Shown here piece after piece: positions 36,144 through 45,209 of a stretch of 64,000 nt of DNA (the first letter of the stretch is position 1; the number at the start of each line of letters is the position of its first letter). The stretch is taken from NCBI RefSeq assembly GCF_009497655.1, contig NZ_CP023317.1:4803501-4867500 (forward strand). The letters run 5' to 3'. This DNA is from Priestia megaterium (GTDB taxonomy: Bacteria; Bacillota; Bacilli; Bacillales; Bacillaceae_H). The notes below the pieces were generated by a model. That model did no database searches. It saw nothing but the letters and a program-made list of their open reading frames with translations, and was not told the DNA's origin. The translations under genes were made by a program, and so were the position numbers.

Positions 36144-37856
36144 TTATTTCTCAACCGATATGTCACGATGAAGGTTTCGAAGCGGCTGAGGAGGGCAAAT
36201 ACGTCGCGTTGCGTAAGAAACAATAAAAATAGTTAACAACCCGCCTACCATCGCAAATGTACGAAATGGAAACATGACCACCCCGTCTTCTATCATCGGA
36301 TACGGAAGCAGCGCTTTTAAATGAAGCAGCGGTTCCCCTCCACCGATTCGAAGAACAAGAGACACAATGAATCCAGCCAAAGATCCGTACCAGTTTGCTC
36401 CTTTAAAGAACAAAGCGCAAACCAATTGTGGAAAAAGAATACAATACACTAGGTCCCCTGATAAATACCATAAGGAGTAGACACTCTCAGAGTTTAAAGC
36501 AATTAAAGTTGCTCCAGTTCCAATGATAATGATAGAACGTTTAATAACTTTATCTAACTGCGCCTGTGTCGCATTTGGTTTTACAATCGGACGATACACG
36601 TTCCAAGCTGCCATTCCCGAAGCTGAAAGTAACGAAGCCGCTACTGCAGCCATGACGGCAGCAGCTAGTCCTCCAAGCGCAATCGCTCCTACTAAATCAG
36701 GCGTTAGATATTTAAATACGTATGTTAAAATCATAGACGCGCTCTCAGGGCTTGACGCTCCAAATGAAGACCAGTCCGCACTGTAACCAATCATTCCTAT
36801 TAAAGTTGGAGGCAAGGCCGCTAGAGCGCAAAAAATGCCGGCTGTAATAGATAGCCACATTGCTGCTTTTTCATTTTTAGCAGATAACACGCGCTGAAAA
36901 TAAATCTGCCATGGAATACCACCAAAAATAAGTAAAAATGTGCTATCCCACCATTGCCAATATGTATTTCCCCATTTTGGATCTTCCCAGCCTTTTAATG
37001 GAGGAAATAAATGAAGAGAACCAGTCATACCTTCTGAATAAGTAGAAAAAACGGCTCCCACCCCTCCCGTATTCGAAAATGCAAAAGGAAGCACCAGAAA
37101 TAATCCTAAAAACATAATAGAAAGCTGTAAGATATCGGTATGTGCTACTGCCCACAAGCCGCCAATCACGGTGTATGCAATGGCAATAAGTGCGGAAAGA
37201 ATGATGGAAATTGAAAAACTGAGGCCTAAAATCACACCGAATGTTGTTCCTAAAGCAGTTAAGATAGCTGCGCTCCAAAACAGCTCTCCTAATATAGCTG
37301 GAAAATAAAGAACCGTAGCCATTTTCTTACCGAAACGAGATTCTAGAGGATCGAGCATTGTCATAAACTCAAACCTTCTCATCTTTCTAGCAAAAAAGAT
37401 ACCGCCTAAAATTAAGCTGATTGAATAACACCATGGCGCTTGCGTCCAAGTCAGTCCTGAGGAATAAACAGTTTCGGCCGTTCCAGCAATATACCCTCCA
37501 CCTACCCAAGTAGCGGTCATTGTGAACATTGAAATCCATAGCGGCATAGATCTTCCCGCAACAAGCATATCATCTGATTTTCCTTTTTTACTTGCAGCAG
37601 CTCGAGCACCAATAAAGTAAATAACACCATACATAATGAACATTAAAATGAGGCCTGGCCAATAGAGATCTGGATTATAGAGAGAATAGATAAATGCGAC
37701 AACCATAAAGATGAAAAATCCTATAATAGTTGTCCATAAGGGGGTTAGTAGACGGTTGTTTCTGTTTGATTTCCCTGAAAAGTCAGAAGTCTCATTCGAC
37801 TTTTCAGGCCTGGCTTGTTGTGTGTCTGAACGAAATGGCTTTTTAGCATTTTGCAT
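36144..37856 (-). CDS. sodium:solute symporter resembling the high-affinity choline transporter CHT1 (SLC5A7)
   Basis: The 570-residue protein has about 13 membrane segments and a hydrophilic N-terminal extension of ~35 residues. Several stretches match, from memory, the animal choline transporter CHT1: FTMTATWVGGGYIAGTAE, YSISLILGGIFFA, TMLDPLESRFGKKM, FWSAAILTALG and GGIPWQIYFQRVLSAKN. The neighbours gbsA, gbsB and gbsR convert choline to glycine betaine, so choline import is the likely job. Most Bacillus choline uptake runs through ABC (Opu) or BCCT carriers. It is transcribed away from gbsAB. Sodium-coupled choline uptake is inference from similarity plus context. Confidence 0.8.
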   Translation of the reverse strand: MQNAKKPFRSDTQQARPEKSNETSDFSGKSNRNNRLLTPLWTTIIGFFIFMVVAFIYSLYNPDLYWPGLILMFIMYGVIYFIGARAAASKKGKSDDMLVAGRSMPLWISMFTMTATWVGGGYIAGTAETVYSSGLTWTQAPWCYSISLILGGIFFARKMRRFEFMTMLDPLESRFGKKMATVLYFPAILGELFWSAAILTALGTTFGVILGLSFSISIILSALIAIAYTVIGGLWAVAHTDILQLSIMFLGLFLVLPFAFSNTGGVGAVFSTYSEGMTGSLHLFPPLKGWEDPKWGNTYWQWWDSTFLLIFGGIPWQIYFQRVLSAKNEKAAMWLSITAGIFCALAALPPTLIGMIGYSADWSSFGASSPESASMILTYVFKYLTPDLVGAIALGGLAAAVMAAVAASLLSASGMAAWNVYRPIVKPNATQAQLDKVIKRSIIIIGTGATLIALNSESVYSLWYLSGDLVYCILFPQLVCALFFKGANWYGSLAGFIVSLVLRIGGGEPLLHLKALLPYPMIEDGVVMFPFRTFAMVGGLLTIFIVSYATRRICPPQPLRNLHRDISVEK

Positions 37857-38400
37857 CGTCTCACATCCTTTAAATTGATAAAGAAATCTAAAGACATAAC
37901 TGTCCTCTATTCCTTTTTCCTACCAGCATACAATTAAACCTAAAAATAGATTTTTTTAGAATAAACTATAAATAGTTGGATTATAAATACCAATACGAAG
38001 GGGAGAAATTACGTTTATATAATTATATTAAAATAATTTAAATTGACTTATTTTATTATTCAGCTAAAAATTCATAATTATTTTCATCTTCTCTCTAAAC
38101 TCCTTTCTTAATTTCCACATTCAAAATCCTTTGTTTCTCAAGGTTTGTATGCAAGCAGATATCGTACTATGGTTAATATATCTGAATGTTTAGGATATTG
38201 TCAAAAAAGTTTAAGGGTTTTCATATAAAAAAAGAATAATATTCTCATAGCTCATACATAAAAAAACCTTTTGTATCAAGGGACATAGCAATCAGTATTT
38301 TTTAATTGCTTTTTGTTAAATTTTTTCTTAATATCCGAATAATCAGCTCTTAATAGAGAAGAAAATCAATTTAAATTCAGAACATTTAAAGTTTTTGAAT

Positions 38401-38430
38401 TTGACTAAATTAAATGGCCGATGCTATAAT
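38401..38430 (+). promoter_or_regulatory. sigma A promoter of gbsAB
   Basis: TTGACT, an 18-base spacer and a perfect TATAAT. The transcription start would fall about 55 bases before the gbsA start, just ahead of a palindrome. Confidence 0.8.
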
Positions 38431-38446
38431 TCAAATTGTTAAGAAC

Positions 38447-38464
38447 GTTAAATATAAATTTAAC
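38447..38464. promoter_or_regulatory. candidate GbsR operator in the gbsAB leader
   Basis: GTTAAAT-ATAA-ATTTAAC is a perfect 7-bp inverted repeat about 10 bases past the predicted transcription start. A related inverted repeat flanks the gbsR -10 region. A repressor here would block elongation. Assignment to GbsR is inference. Confidence 0.5.
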
Positions 38465-38492
38465 AAATTCTATTATTTGGAGGTCGATGCTA

Positions 38493-39977
38493 TTGGAACA
38501 AACACTTATGCTTGAGAAAATGCACATAAACGGCCAATGGGTTGAAGCACGCAGCGGCGAGAAAAGAGAAATTGTAAACCCCTTTAATCAAGAGGTTATC
38601 GCTGTCGTTACAGAAGGAAATCGTGCTGATGCCATAGAAGCCATTGAATCAGCTAGAAAAGCTTTTGATGCAGGTGAATGGTCTAAATTTACAGCGGCCG
38701 AAAGAGGTTCTTTGTTATTTAAAGTAGCGGAAGAAATTCGCAATGATCGCGAGGAACTAGCAAAGCTTGAAACCTTAAATACCGGAAAAACCCTCGTTGA
38801 AAGCCTAGCAGACATGGATGGAATTGCTGATGTCTTTCAATACTATGCTGGATTAGCAGATAAAGATGGCGGACAGATGATTGAGTCACCTAATCCTGAT
38901 TCTGTTAGCCGCGTTGTCCGTGAGCCTGTAGGCGTGTGCAGCCAAATTACTCCTTGGAATTACCCGTTATTGCAAGCCTCTTGGAAATTGGCTCCCGCAC
39001 TTGCTGCTGGGAACACAATTGTTATTAAACCAAGCGAAATCACCCCTTTAACAACTATTCATATGATGAAAATTTTTGAAAGAGTTGGCTTTCCAGCAGG
39101 CGTCATTAACATTGTACTCGGTCCAGGTGCGACCGTTGGACAAGAAATGGCAGAGAGTCACTTAGTAGATTTAGTTTCCTTTACAGGTGGCGGAGTATCT
39201 GGACGTAAAGTCATGCAGGCTGCCGCAGGCAACTTTAAAAAAATTGCTCTTGAACTCGGAGGGAAAAATCCGAATATCGTCTTTGCTGACGCTGACTTTG
39301 ACACTGCGGTTGACTATGCATTAAATGCGGTCTTCTTTCATGCTGGTCAAGTTTGTTCAGCTGGTGCGAGATTACTCGTTCAAGATGATATTCACGATAA
39401 ATTTGTTTCAGCAGTTATTGAACAAGCCAAAAAAATTAAGCTAGGGGACGGCATGGACGAAGCCACTCAAATGGGACCCGTTATCTCAAAAGAACATCTA
39501 GCTAAAGTGGAACATTATATTGAGCTAGGGAAACAAGAAGGTGCTTCTCTTGTTTTAGGAGGCAAGCGTCCAACTCAGGATTCTTTACAAAAAGGCTTAT
39601 TTATCGAACCAACTATTTTTACAAACTGTCATGGAGACATGAAAGTTGTCCAAGAAGAGTCATTTGGTCCGATTATGACAATTGAGCGCTTCAGTACTGA
39701 AGAAGAAGCAGTCGCACTTGCTAACGATACGATCTATGGATTAGCTGGAGCTGTTTGGACAAGTGATATGAACCGAGCTGAACGTGTAGTGAAAGCACTC
39801 CGTATGGGAACAACTTGGATTAACGATTATCATCCCTACTTCCCGCAGGCTCCTTGGGGAGGTTATAAGCAATCTGGGATTGGAAGAGAGCTTAGCCATA
39901 TCGGTCTAGAAGAGTATACGGAAATTAAACATATTTATACCAATACAAATCCACAGCCAATGCGCTGGTTTCAATAA
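38493..39977 (+). CDS. gbsA: betaine aldehyde dehydrogenase GbsA
   Basis: GbsA oxidises betaine aldehyde to glycine betaine with NAD, the second step of osmoprotectant synthesis from choline. The protein has the ALDH motifs QITPWNYPLLQASWKLAPALAAGN, LELGGKNPNIVF (catalytic Glu) and HAGQVCSAGARL (catalytic Cys), and matches B. subtilis GbsA closely as far as I recall. I choose the TTG start (LEQTLMLEK) nine bases after GGAGG; an ATG two codons earlier is only three bases from it. This gives 494 residues. gbsB follows by 21 bases. Confidence 0.94.
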   Translation: MEQTLMLEKMHINGQWVEARSGEKREIVNPFNQEVIAVVTEGNRADAIEAIESARKAFDAGEWSKFTAAERGSLLFKVAEEIRNDREELAKLETLNTGKTLVESLADMDGIADVFQYYAGLADKDGGQMIESPNPDSVSRVVREPVGVCSQITPWNYPLLQASWKLAPALAAGNTIVIKPSEITPLTTIHMMKIFERVGFPAGVINIVLGPGATVGQEMAESHLVDLVSFTGGGVSGRKVMQAAAGNFKKIALELGGKNPNIVFADADFDTAVDYALNAVFFHAGQVCSAGARLLVQDDIHDKFVSAVIEQAKKIKLGDGMDEATQMGPVISKEHLAKVEHYIELGKQEGASLVLGGKRPTQDSLQKGLFIEPTIFTNCHGDMKVVQEESFGPIMTIERFSTEEEAVALANDTIYGLAGAVWTSDMNRAERVVKALRMGTTWINDYHPYFPQAPWGGYKQSGIGRELSHIGLEEYTEIKHIYTNTNPQPMRWFQ

Positions 39978-39998
39978 AAATTAAGGGGGAATTTAAAG

Positions 39999-41201
39999 AT
40001 GTTTATGCGATTTGAAAGAATGGAACGTTTAAAAAGTTTTGAGATGCCAACGGTTGTAAAACATGGAATTGGTGCTGTAAAACATACTGGAGAGGAAGTA
40101 AAAAACCTAGGTGTGTCTAAAGTTTTATTAGTAACAGATCCTGGTGTAAAAAAAGTAGGTTTAGCAGATCCCGTAATCGCTAGTTTAAAAGAAGCGGACG
40201 TAGACGTTATTCTATTTGACCAAGTAGAAGCCAACCCTTCTATTCACGTAGTAGCAGACGGCACAAAAATGTACAAGGAAAATGGATGCAACGGACTAGT
40301 AGCTGTTGGAGGCGGAAGTTCAATGGATACGGCAAAAGCTATTGGTGTAGAAGTAGCTCATAATGCTCCCGTCTTAGATTATGAAGCAGCTGAAGGAAAA
40401 AAACCTTTAACAAAACGTATCCCTCCTTTAACAACAATCCCTACAACTGCGGGTACAGGAAGCGAAGTCACACAATGGGCCGTCATTACGGATCCTGTTC
40501 GTGAGTTTAAGTTTAATACAGGTGGACCTTTAATTGCTGCTCACTTAACAATTATTGATCCAGAACTGCACGTATCTATGCCTTCACATATTACGGCCGG
40601 TACAGGAATTGACGCATTAGCTCATGCAATTGAGTGTTATACATGCCACTTTGCGCAACCAATGACAGACTCTGTTGCTTTATTGGCTATTGAGTACGTT
40701 GGAAAATACTTACGACGTGCAGTTGCAAATGGACAGGATATCGAAGCACGCTATGGAATGGCGCATGCAGCTATGCTTGCTGGCCTTTCATATGGAAGTG
40801 AATCTGCAGGAGCAGCTCACGCGATGGCTCAAACATTAGGAGGCATTTATCCAATTGCCCATGGCCCTTGCGTAGCAGCAATGCTAGGTCCTGTAATGGA
40901 GTATAACTGGATGGGTGAGCCTGAGAAATTTGCGCGCATAGCTCAAGCTCTAGGGGTTAATACACATGAACTAACACTTGAAGAAGCAGCTCAAGCAGCT
41001 GTTCGTGAAGTATATCAATTAGTTAAAGATGTACAAATCCCTTCTTTAGAAGAACAAGGTGTTCCAAAAGAAGCGGTTTCTCGCTTAGCGCAAGAAGCAT
41101 TTAATGATCCTCAAACAGTTGGGAATCCTCGTGATTTAACTGTAAAAAGTTACGAATGGATTTATAACCGCTGTTTTGAAGCTACACCATTAACCGTATA
41201 A
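39999..41201 (+). CDS. gbsB: choline dehydrogenase, type III iron-containing ADH, GbsB
   Basis: GbsB oxidises choline to betaine aldehyde using NAD. The 400-residue protein has the iron-ADH fold: nucleotide loop VGGGSSMDTAKAIG, TIPTTAGTGSEVT, and the metal ligands in TAGTGIDALAHAIECYTCHFAQP and AHAMAQTLGGIYPIAHGPCVA. The ATG follows AAGGGGGAATTTAAAG. This is the alcohol-dehydrogenase type used by bacilli, not the FAD-dependent BetA. It shares a terminator with gbsR. Confidence 0.94.
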   Translation: MFMRFERMERLKSFEMPTVVKHGIGAVKHTGEEVKNLGVSKVLLVTDPGVKKVGLADPVIASLKEADVDVILFDQVEANPSIHVVADGTKMYKENGCNGLVAVGGGSSMDTAKAIGVEVAHNAPVLDYEAAEGKKPLTKRIPPLTTIPTTAGTGSEVTQWAVITDPVREFKFNTGGPLIAAHLTIIDPELHVSMPSHITAGTGIDALAHAIECYTCHFAQPMTDSVALLAIEYVGKYLRRAVANGQDIEARYGMAHAAMLAGLSYGSESAGAAHAMAQTLGGIYPIAHGPCVAAMLGPVMEYNWMGEPEKFARIAQALGVNTHELTLEEAAQAAVREVYQLVKDVQIPSLEEQGVPKEAVSRLAQEAFNDPQTVGNPRDLTVKSYEWIYNRCFEATPLTV

Positions 41202-41209
41202 AAATGATA

Positions 41210-41238
41210 AAAGGCTGTTGATTTTTCAACAGCCTTTT
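41210..41238. terminator. bidirectional terminator gbsB / gbsR
   Basis: AAAGGCTGTTGA and TCAACAGCCTTT form a 12-bp stem with a four-base loop, followed by Ts on the plus strand, between convergent genes. Confidence 0.9.
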
Positions 41239-41243
41239 TTATG

Positions 41244-41798
41244 TTACTCTTTCGCTAATTCTTCATTTAAAATATCGATGATTCTTCGGTCGTCAAAAAC
41301 TTTCACTACTTTTTTCAAGAAATGATAATAATGTTTGGACTCTATAATCTGCGCTAAATTACGCTTTGCTTTTACTGCGATCTCCTCAGGTACATCTTCA
41401 TCATTTAAAAGAATCTGCAGCTTGTTTTCCGCTTCTTCGATTGCCTCTAAATTAACTGAAATTTCTCTTTGCCACTTCTTACAGAAAAATGAAAAAAAGG
41501 ACTTAGAAAAATCTTTTTCTGCTTCATATAAGTCTTTTCGAACACCTTTTTTCCACACTTTGTGGACCATGTCAATATTTTGAAGTGAACGAATAGATGT
41601 ACTCATCGTTGGTTTACTCATACCCAATTCTTCACTCATTTGATCTAATGTAACAGGTTCATCCATAAAATAAAGCATGCCATACAGCCTTCCTACTGAA
41701 GGTGTAACACCATATAAATCCATCGTATCAGCTAAAGCACTGACAACCACATCTTCGGCTTCTTTTAATAAATCATGATACTCTTGAACATCACTCAT
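41244..41798 (-). CDS. gbsR: choline-sensing repressor GbsR (MarR-like)
   Basis: GbsR represses gbsAB (and opuB in B. subtilis) until choline binds. The 184-residue protein has a winged-helix DNA-binding region (SVGRLYGMLYFMDEPVTLDQMSEELGMSKPTMSTSIRSLQ, residues ~35-75) typical of the GbsR subfamily, and a helical C-terminal part with several aromatic residues. It is convergent with gbsAB here. An inverted repeat bracketing its own -10 suggests autoregulation. Confidence 0.93.
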   Translation of the reverse strand: MSDVQEYHDLLKEAEDVVVSALADTMDLYGVTPSVGRLYGMLYFMDEPVTLDQMSEELGMSKPTMSTSIRSLQNIDMVHKVWKKGVRKDLYEAEKDFSKSFFSFFCKKWQREISVNLEAIEEAENKLQILLNDEDVPEEIAVKAKRNLAQIIESKHYYHFLKKVVKVFDDRRIIDILNEELAKE

Positions 41799-41817
41799 TT
41801 ACTCTTCTCCTCTTTTG

Positions 41818-41851
41818 TTAAATTTATTTGAATTATACTTAATAAATTTAA
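41818..41851. promoter_or_regulatory. inverted repeat over the gbsR promoter
   Basis: TTAAATTTATT and AATAAATTTAA are perfect 11-bp arms 12 bases apart. Between them, on the minus strand, is TATAAT (41832-41837), the likely -10 of gbsR. The TTAAAT half-site also occurs in the gbsA leader palindrome. Confidence 0.55.
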
Positions 41852-41901
41852 TGATACACGATAAAAAGGAAAAAAACAGAAATTCAGTTCAATTTTTTGA
41901 T

Positions 41902-41934
41902 AAAAAAGAAGCCTTCTCTTAAAGAGAAAGGCTT
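41902..41934 (-). terminator. terminator of fliW-csrA
   Basis: AAGCCTTTCTCT and its partner AAGAGAAGGCTT form a stem followed on the minus strand by CTTTTTTATC. Confidence 0.85.
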
Positions 41935-42024
41935 AAGACATAGTGGGGAATACTATATGTTTATCTTTCCCGATTTAGATATTATTTATACGGTATATTT
42001 TTAATTATTTTCAATCTGATTGTT

Positions 42025-42255
42025 TTATTTCTTTTTCGGTAATTGTTTCAGCATATCAATAGCATGTAATGTAATTTGAGAAGCACTTTTATTTTCATTA
42101 CGTATTTCTTCATAAATCTCTTGTCTATGAATATCTACAGACTTTGGAGCTTGAATTCCTAACTTTACTTGATCACCATTAACTGCAAGGACGGTCACTT
42201 CAATTTCATCACCTATTTTGATTGTTTCATATAACTTTCGTGTTAAAACAAGCAT
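42025..42255 (-). CDS. csrA: translational regulator CsrA
   Basis: CsrA binds GGA motifs in mRNA leaders; in B. subtilis it represses hag translation and is held in check by FliW. The 76-residue protein begins MLVLTRKLYETIKIGDEIEVTVL and carries the binding edge DIHRQEIYEEI. It follows fliW by 24 bases. In B. subtilis hag is next; here it is not. Confidence 0.96.
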   Translation of the reverse strand: MLVLTRKLYETIKIGDEIEVTVLAVNGDQVKLGIQAPKSVDIHRQEIYEEIRNENKSASQITLHAIDMLKQLPKKK

Positions 42256-42279
42256 GGACTCACTCCTTATCTATTCCTC

Positions 42280-42702
42280 TTACTCAAATAACCTGTGCTT
42301 CGTTTCGTAAGCTGTATTCATTAAAATCACTTGCTTAGCAAGCTGTTGCTTTGTATTAATAATAACAGGAGCCTGCAAATTAGCCGTTATCTTTTCCACA
42401 GAATCTGACATCGTAAGCAATACGTAAACAGCTGCATCTTCCGCTTGTTGTAATTGAAGCTTTTCGATTTCCTGAGGTTCTAGTTGAAAATCATAATCTA
42501 AAAAAAACTGAAATGGATCCGTGATAATAAAAGCTAATTCTTTGGTTTGAGTAGACTGCAGAACTTGGAAAGCTTCGGCTTCCGGAAGTGGTAAAATAAC
42601 AAATTCAGTTTCTTCCAAAAAACCTGGAATCCCTTGATTAAATGTCAGTGTTTGCTGATTATCTATTTCTATATCTCCATGATAGCTTGTGAAAATTTTC
42701 AT
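42280..42702 (-). CDS. fliW: flagellar assembly factor FliW
   Basis: FliW binds free flagellin or CsrA, coupling flagellin supply to its translation. The 140-residue protein has the family pattern GIPGFLEETEFVILPL and ITDPFQFFLDYDFQL. It lies between flgL and csrA. The yviE gene found between flgL and fliW in B. subtilis is absent. Confidence 0.95.
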   Translation of the reverse strand: MKIFTSYHGDIEIDNQQTLTFNQGIPGFLEETEFVILPLPEAEAFQVLQSTQTKELAFIITDPFQFFLDYDFQLEPQEIEKLQLQQAEDAAVYVLLTMSDSVEKITANLQAPVIINTKQQLAKQVILMNTAYETKHRLFE

Positions 42703-42750
42703 CTCATCACACCTTTGCTAATTAATTTTTTCTTGTTATCTTTTTTCATT

Positions 42751-42785
42751 ATAAAAAAGCTCCTTCTGTGTAGAAGGAGCTTTTT
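42751..42785 (-). terminator. terminator of the flgM-flgN-flgK-flgL transcript
   Basis: AAAAAGCTCCTTCT and AGAAGGAGCTTTTT form a 14-bp stem with a four-base loop and a T-run on the minus strand, touching the flgL stop. fliW-csrA is thus probably expressed from a separate start or by read-through. Confidence 0.9.
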
Positions 42786-43665
42786 AACGCAAGAAATCTA
42801 GCAGCGTAGGCTGAATAATTTGAGCCCCTACTCCCAAAGCAGCACGATGCACGCTTTCTTGTACGGTTAAATCCGTAATGACTTTTTCAATATCTGCATC
42901 TTCATTATTTGAAAGCATCTTAGTAGCCGTAATTTCCTGTGAATCAAGGCGGTTTTCGATCAGCTCAAGCCGATTGCTCCTTGCTCCCAATTCAGATCGC
43001 TCCGCTAATAGCGTAGACAGCTGCGTGTCTACCTGTGTAGAAAGATCTTTTAGTGAGTTTACATCGTTTTGTTCAAAAGCTGTTTGAACATTGTTCATTA
43101 AGTCGAATGCACCTTGTCCAAAGATGTTTTCAGGATGAATATTGACTCTCAGCTGGATACCTTTTGATACCTCAACCGAAAAAGGATCCAGATTAATATT
43201 CGATTCTATCATACCGCTTGCATTCTCACTAATCGGCGGTGCTCCCACATTTACACCGTTAAAGATATAGTTTCCTGCCACCTGCGTATTGCCGACTTGC
43301 ATATAATCCAGCTTTAACTGTTCAATTTCACGTGCAATCGCTTGTCGGTCATCACTTTCATTCGTACCGTTTAACCCTTGCACGACCAGCTCTTTAGTGC
43401 GCTGAAGAATGGAATTGACTTGTTCAAGTCCTGATTCTGAACTATCAAACCAAGACTGAGCTTCTGTTAAATTACGTTTATATTGATTTACTTCAGAAAG
43501 ATTAGACCGATACGCCATTCCTTTCGTAGCGACTACCGGGTCATCGGAAGGACGAGTAATTTTCTTTCCCGTTGATAATTGGTTTTGAAGGGTTTCCAGC
43601 TTATTATAGCTATTGCTAATCTGTTTTAACGAATTAGCCGCTAACATTCCTTGTGTGACACGCAT
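42784..43665 (-). CDS. flgL: flagellar hook-filament junction protein FlgL
   Basis: FlgL (HAP3) joins the hook-associated ring to the filament. The 293-residue protein has the flagellin-like N-terminus (RVTQGMLAANSLKQISNSYNKL, then STGKKITRPSDDP) and C-terminal helix (TDLTVQESVHRAALGVGAQIIQPTLLDFL). It follows flgK by two bases. Confidence 0.96.
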   Translation of the reverse strand: MRVTQGMLAANSLKQISNSYNKLETLQNQLSTGKKITRPSDDPVVATKGMAYRSNLSEVNQYKRNLTEAQSWFDSSESGLEQVNSILQRTKELVVQGLNGTNESDDRQAIAREIEQLKLDYMQVGNTQVAGNYIFNGVNVGAPPISENASGMIESNINLDPFSVEVSKGIQLRVNIHPENIFGQGAFDLMNNVQTAFEQNDVNSLKDLSTQVDTQLSTLLAERSELGARSNRLELIENRLDSQEITATKMLSNNEDADIEKVITDLTVQESVHRAALGVGAQIIQPTLLDFLR

Positions 43666-43667
43666 CT

Positions 43668-45191
43668 TTACCTTCCTCCAGTTCCAAGACCGTTTACAAT
43701 TTTATCAAGCATTTCATCAATCATCGTCACCATACGGGCACTAGCGTTATATGCATGCTGAAACTGAATCATATTGGTCATCTCTTCATCCAATGAAACT
43801 GCACTGGTAGACTGGCGCCTTTGCTCCACAGCTCCTTGGAGAGTTTCTGAATTACTTTTTAAGCGGTTGGCTTGTTGGGCATCTACTGACATTTGGCCAA
43901 TGACAGATTGATAAAATCCATCTAATGAAACAGCTCCGTTTCCGGAATTAATAAGCACCTTTTGACGAAATTGAGACAACAGCTGAGCATTTTGTCCATC
44001 TCCTTTGCGGCCAGTTCCATCATCTTCAGAAGAGGCCGAAGAAGCAGCAGCGATATTGTTTGTGTTTTGTTTGATTTTATCAGCAATAACAATTCCAGTT
44101 GCAGCTCCTTCTTTCTGAGAAATCTCATTAAAAAAGGACACACCATTCTCACCATCTAGCGTGACACCTTGTTCGTGCTTATCATTAAACCAGTTCACAA
44201 ATTCATATGCCATTTCATCTAAATCATCAATCATTGAAGCGTAAACACCAGTTCTATTACCACTATTATCTATATATCCAGAAGCCTCAATTAACCCTTT
44301 AAGTTTTCCTTGAGGAAATGACTCAGGGTTCCGTATCTCATCCCCTATATGAATGCCCGTCACATAGGAATCTTGATTTGTTGTCAAACTGATGGCATTT
44401 ATTTGATGAGTTTTCCCATCTAAAAGAGTAATAGGTCCTTGAGACGTTTGAAGCTGAACCGTTACCACTCCTTCTGACGTTGCAGAAGCGTTCCCGCTGC
44501 TTTTTGTATACTCTAAAGAAACCGGCATAAATTTAGAAATCTCATCTAGCAGCCGATCTCTTTCATCATACAAATCATTAGGTAAATAGCCATTTGGTTC
44601 TACGTTTTGTATTTGTTGGTTCACATTATTTATTTGCTCTAGCAACGAATTTACTTGTGTTACGGCTACGTCACGCTCGTTTTGTAAATCACCTTGAATC
44701 GTTTTTAAAGAAGTAGATAAATAAGAGAAAGTATCGCCTACTGCTTCAGCTCGTTCAATCATAACAGACCTGGCTCCTGCTTCTGAAGGGTGTGAAGCTA
44801 CATCTTGAATGGCCTCAAAGAATTGATTAAAAACAGCTGAAAGTCCATCTTCAGTAGGTTCATTCATAATTTCCTCCATTTTTTCAAGAGCACCAGCGCG
44901 TGCATCCCAATACCCCACTTTAATGGTTTCATCTCGATACTGGGTATCTAAAAATGTATCACGTATTCGCTCTACCGTGCTGGCTTCTACTCCCATTCCT
45001 ATTTGACCCGCAGTCCCAGTCTGATTCATCCCTGGGGCCGGATAAGCTGGGAACGTTTCTAAACTTACTCGCTGACGCGTATAGCCCGGCGTATTTGCAT
45101 TAGATACGTTATGGCCAATCGTGTAAAGAGCCGCTTGTTGGGCGTCCATTCCTCGTTTAGCCACCTGCAAACCATGAAATGTTGAACTCAT
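43668..45191 (-). CDS. flgK: flagellar hook-associated protein FlgK
   Basis: FlgK (HAP1) forms the first ring at the hook-filament junction. The 507-residue protein has the rod/hook signature AALYTIGHNVSNANTPGYTRQ and the C-terminal motif SAVSLDEEMTNMIQFQHAYNASARMV. It follows flgN by 18 bases. The length is normal. Confidence 0.96.
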   Translation of the reverse strand: MSSTFHGLQVAKRGMDAQQAALYTIGHNVSNANTPGYTRQRVSLETFPAYPAPGMNQTGTAGQIGMGVEASTVERIRDTFLDTQYRDETIKVGYWDARAGALEKMEEIMNEPTEDGLSAVFNQFFEAIQDVASHPSEAGARSVMIERAEAVGDTFSYLSTSLKTIQGDLQNERDVAVTQVNSLLEQINNVNQQIQNVEPNGYLPNDLYDERDRLLDEISKFMPVSLEYTKSSGNASATSEGVVTVQLQTSQGPITLLDGKTHQINAISLTTNQDSYVTGIHIGDEIRNPESFPQGKLKGLIEASGYIDNSGNRTGVYASMIDDLDEMAYEFVNWFNDKHEQGVTLDGENGVSFFNEISQKEGAATGIVIADKIKQNTNNIAAASSASSEDDGTGRKGDGQNAQLLSQFRQKVLINSGNGAVSLDGFYQSVIGQMSVDAQQANRLKSNSETLQGAVEQRRQSTSAVSLDEEMTNMIQFQHAYNASARMVTMIDEMLDKIVNGLGTGGR

Positions 45192-45209
45192 TCTGCTTTC
45201 CTCCGTTCT

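Larger units (their letters stand above)
37857..38492. other. divergent regulatory region between the CHT-like gene and gbsA
   Basis: About 640 bases, very AT-rich, without a credible gene. The right end holds a near-consensus promoter and a candidate GbsR site for gbsA. Toward the left is a perfect dyad AACTAT-AA-ATAGTT (37964-37977). Several TATAAT-like boxes on the minus strand could serve the transporter, but none has a good -35. Confidence 0.5.
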
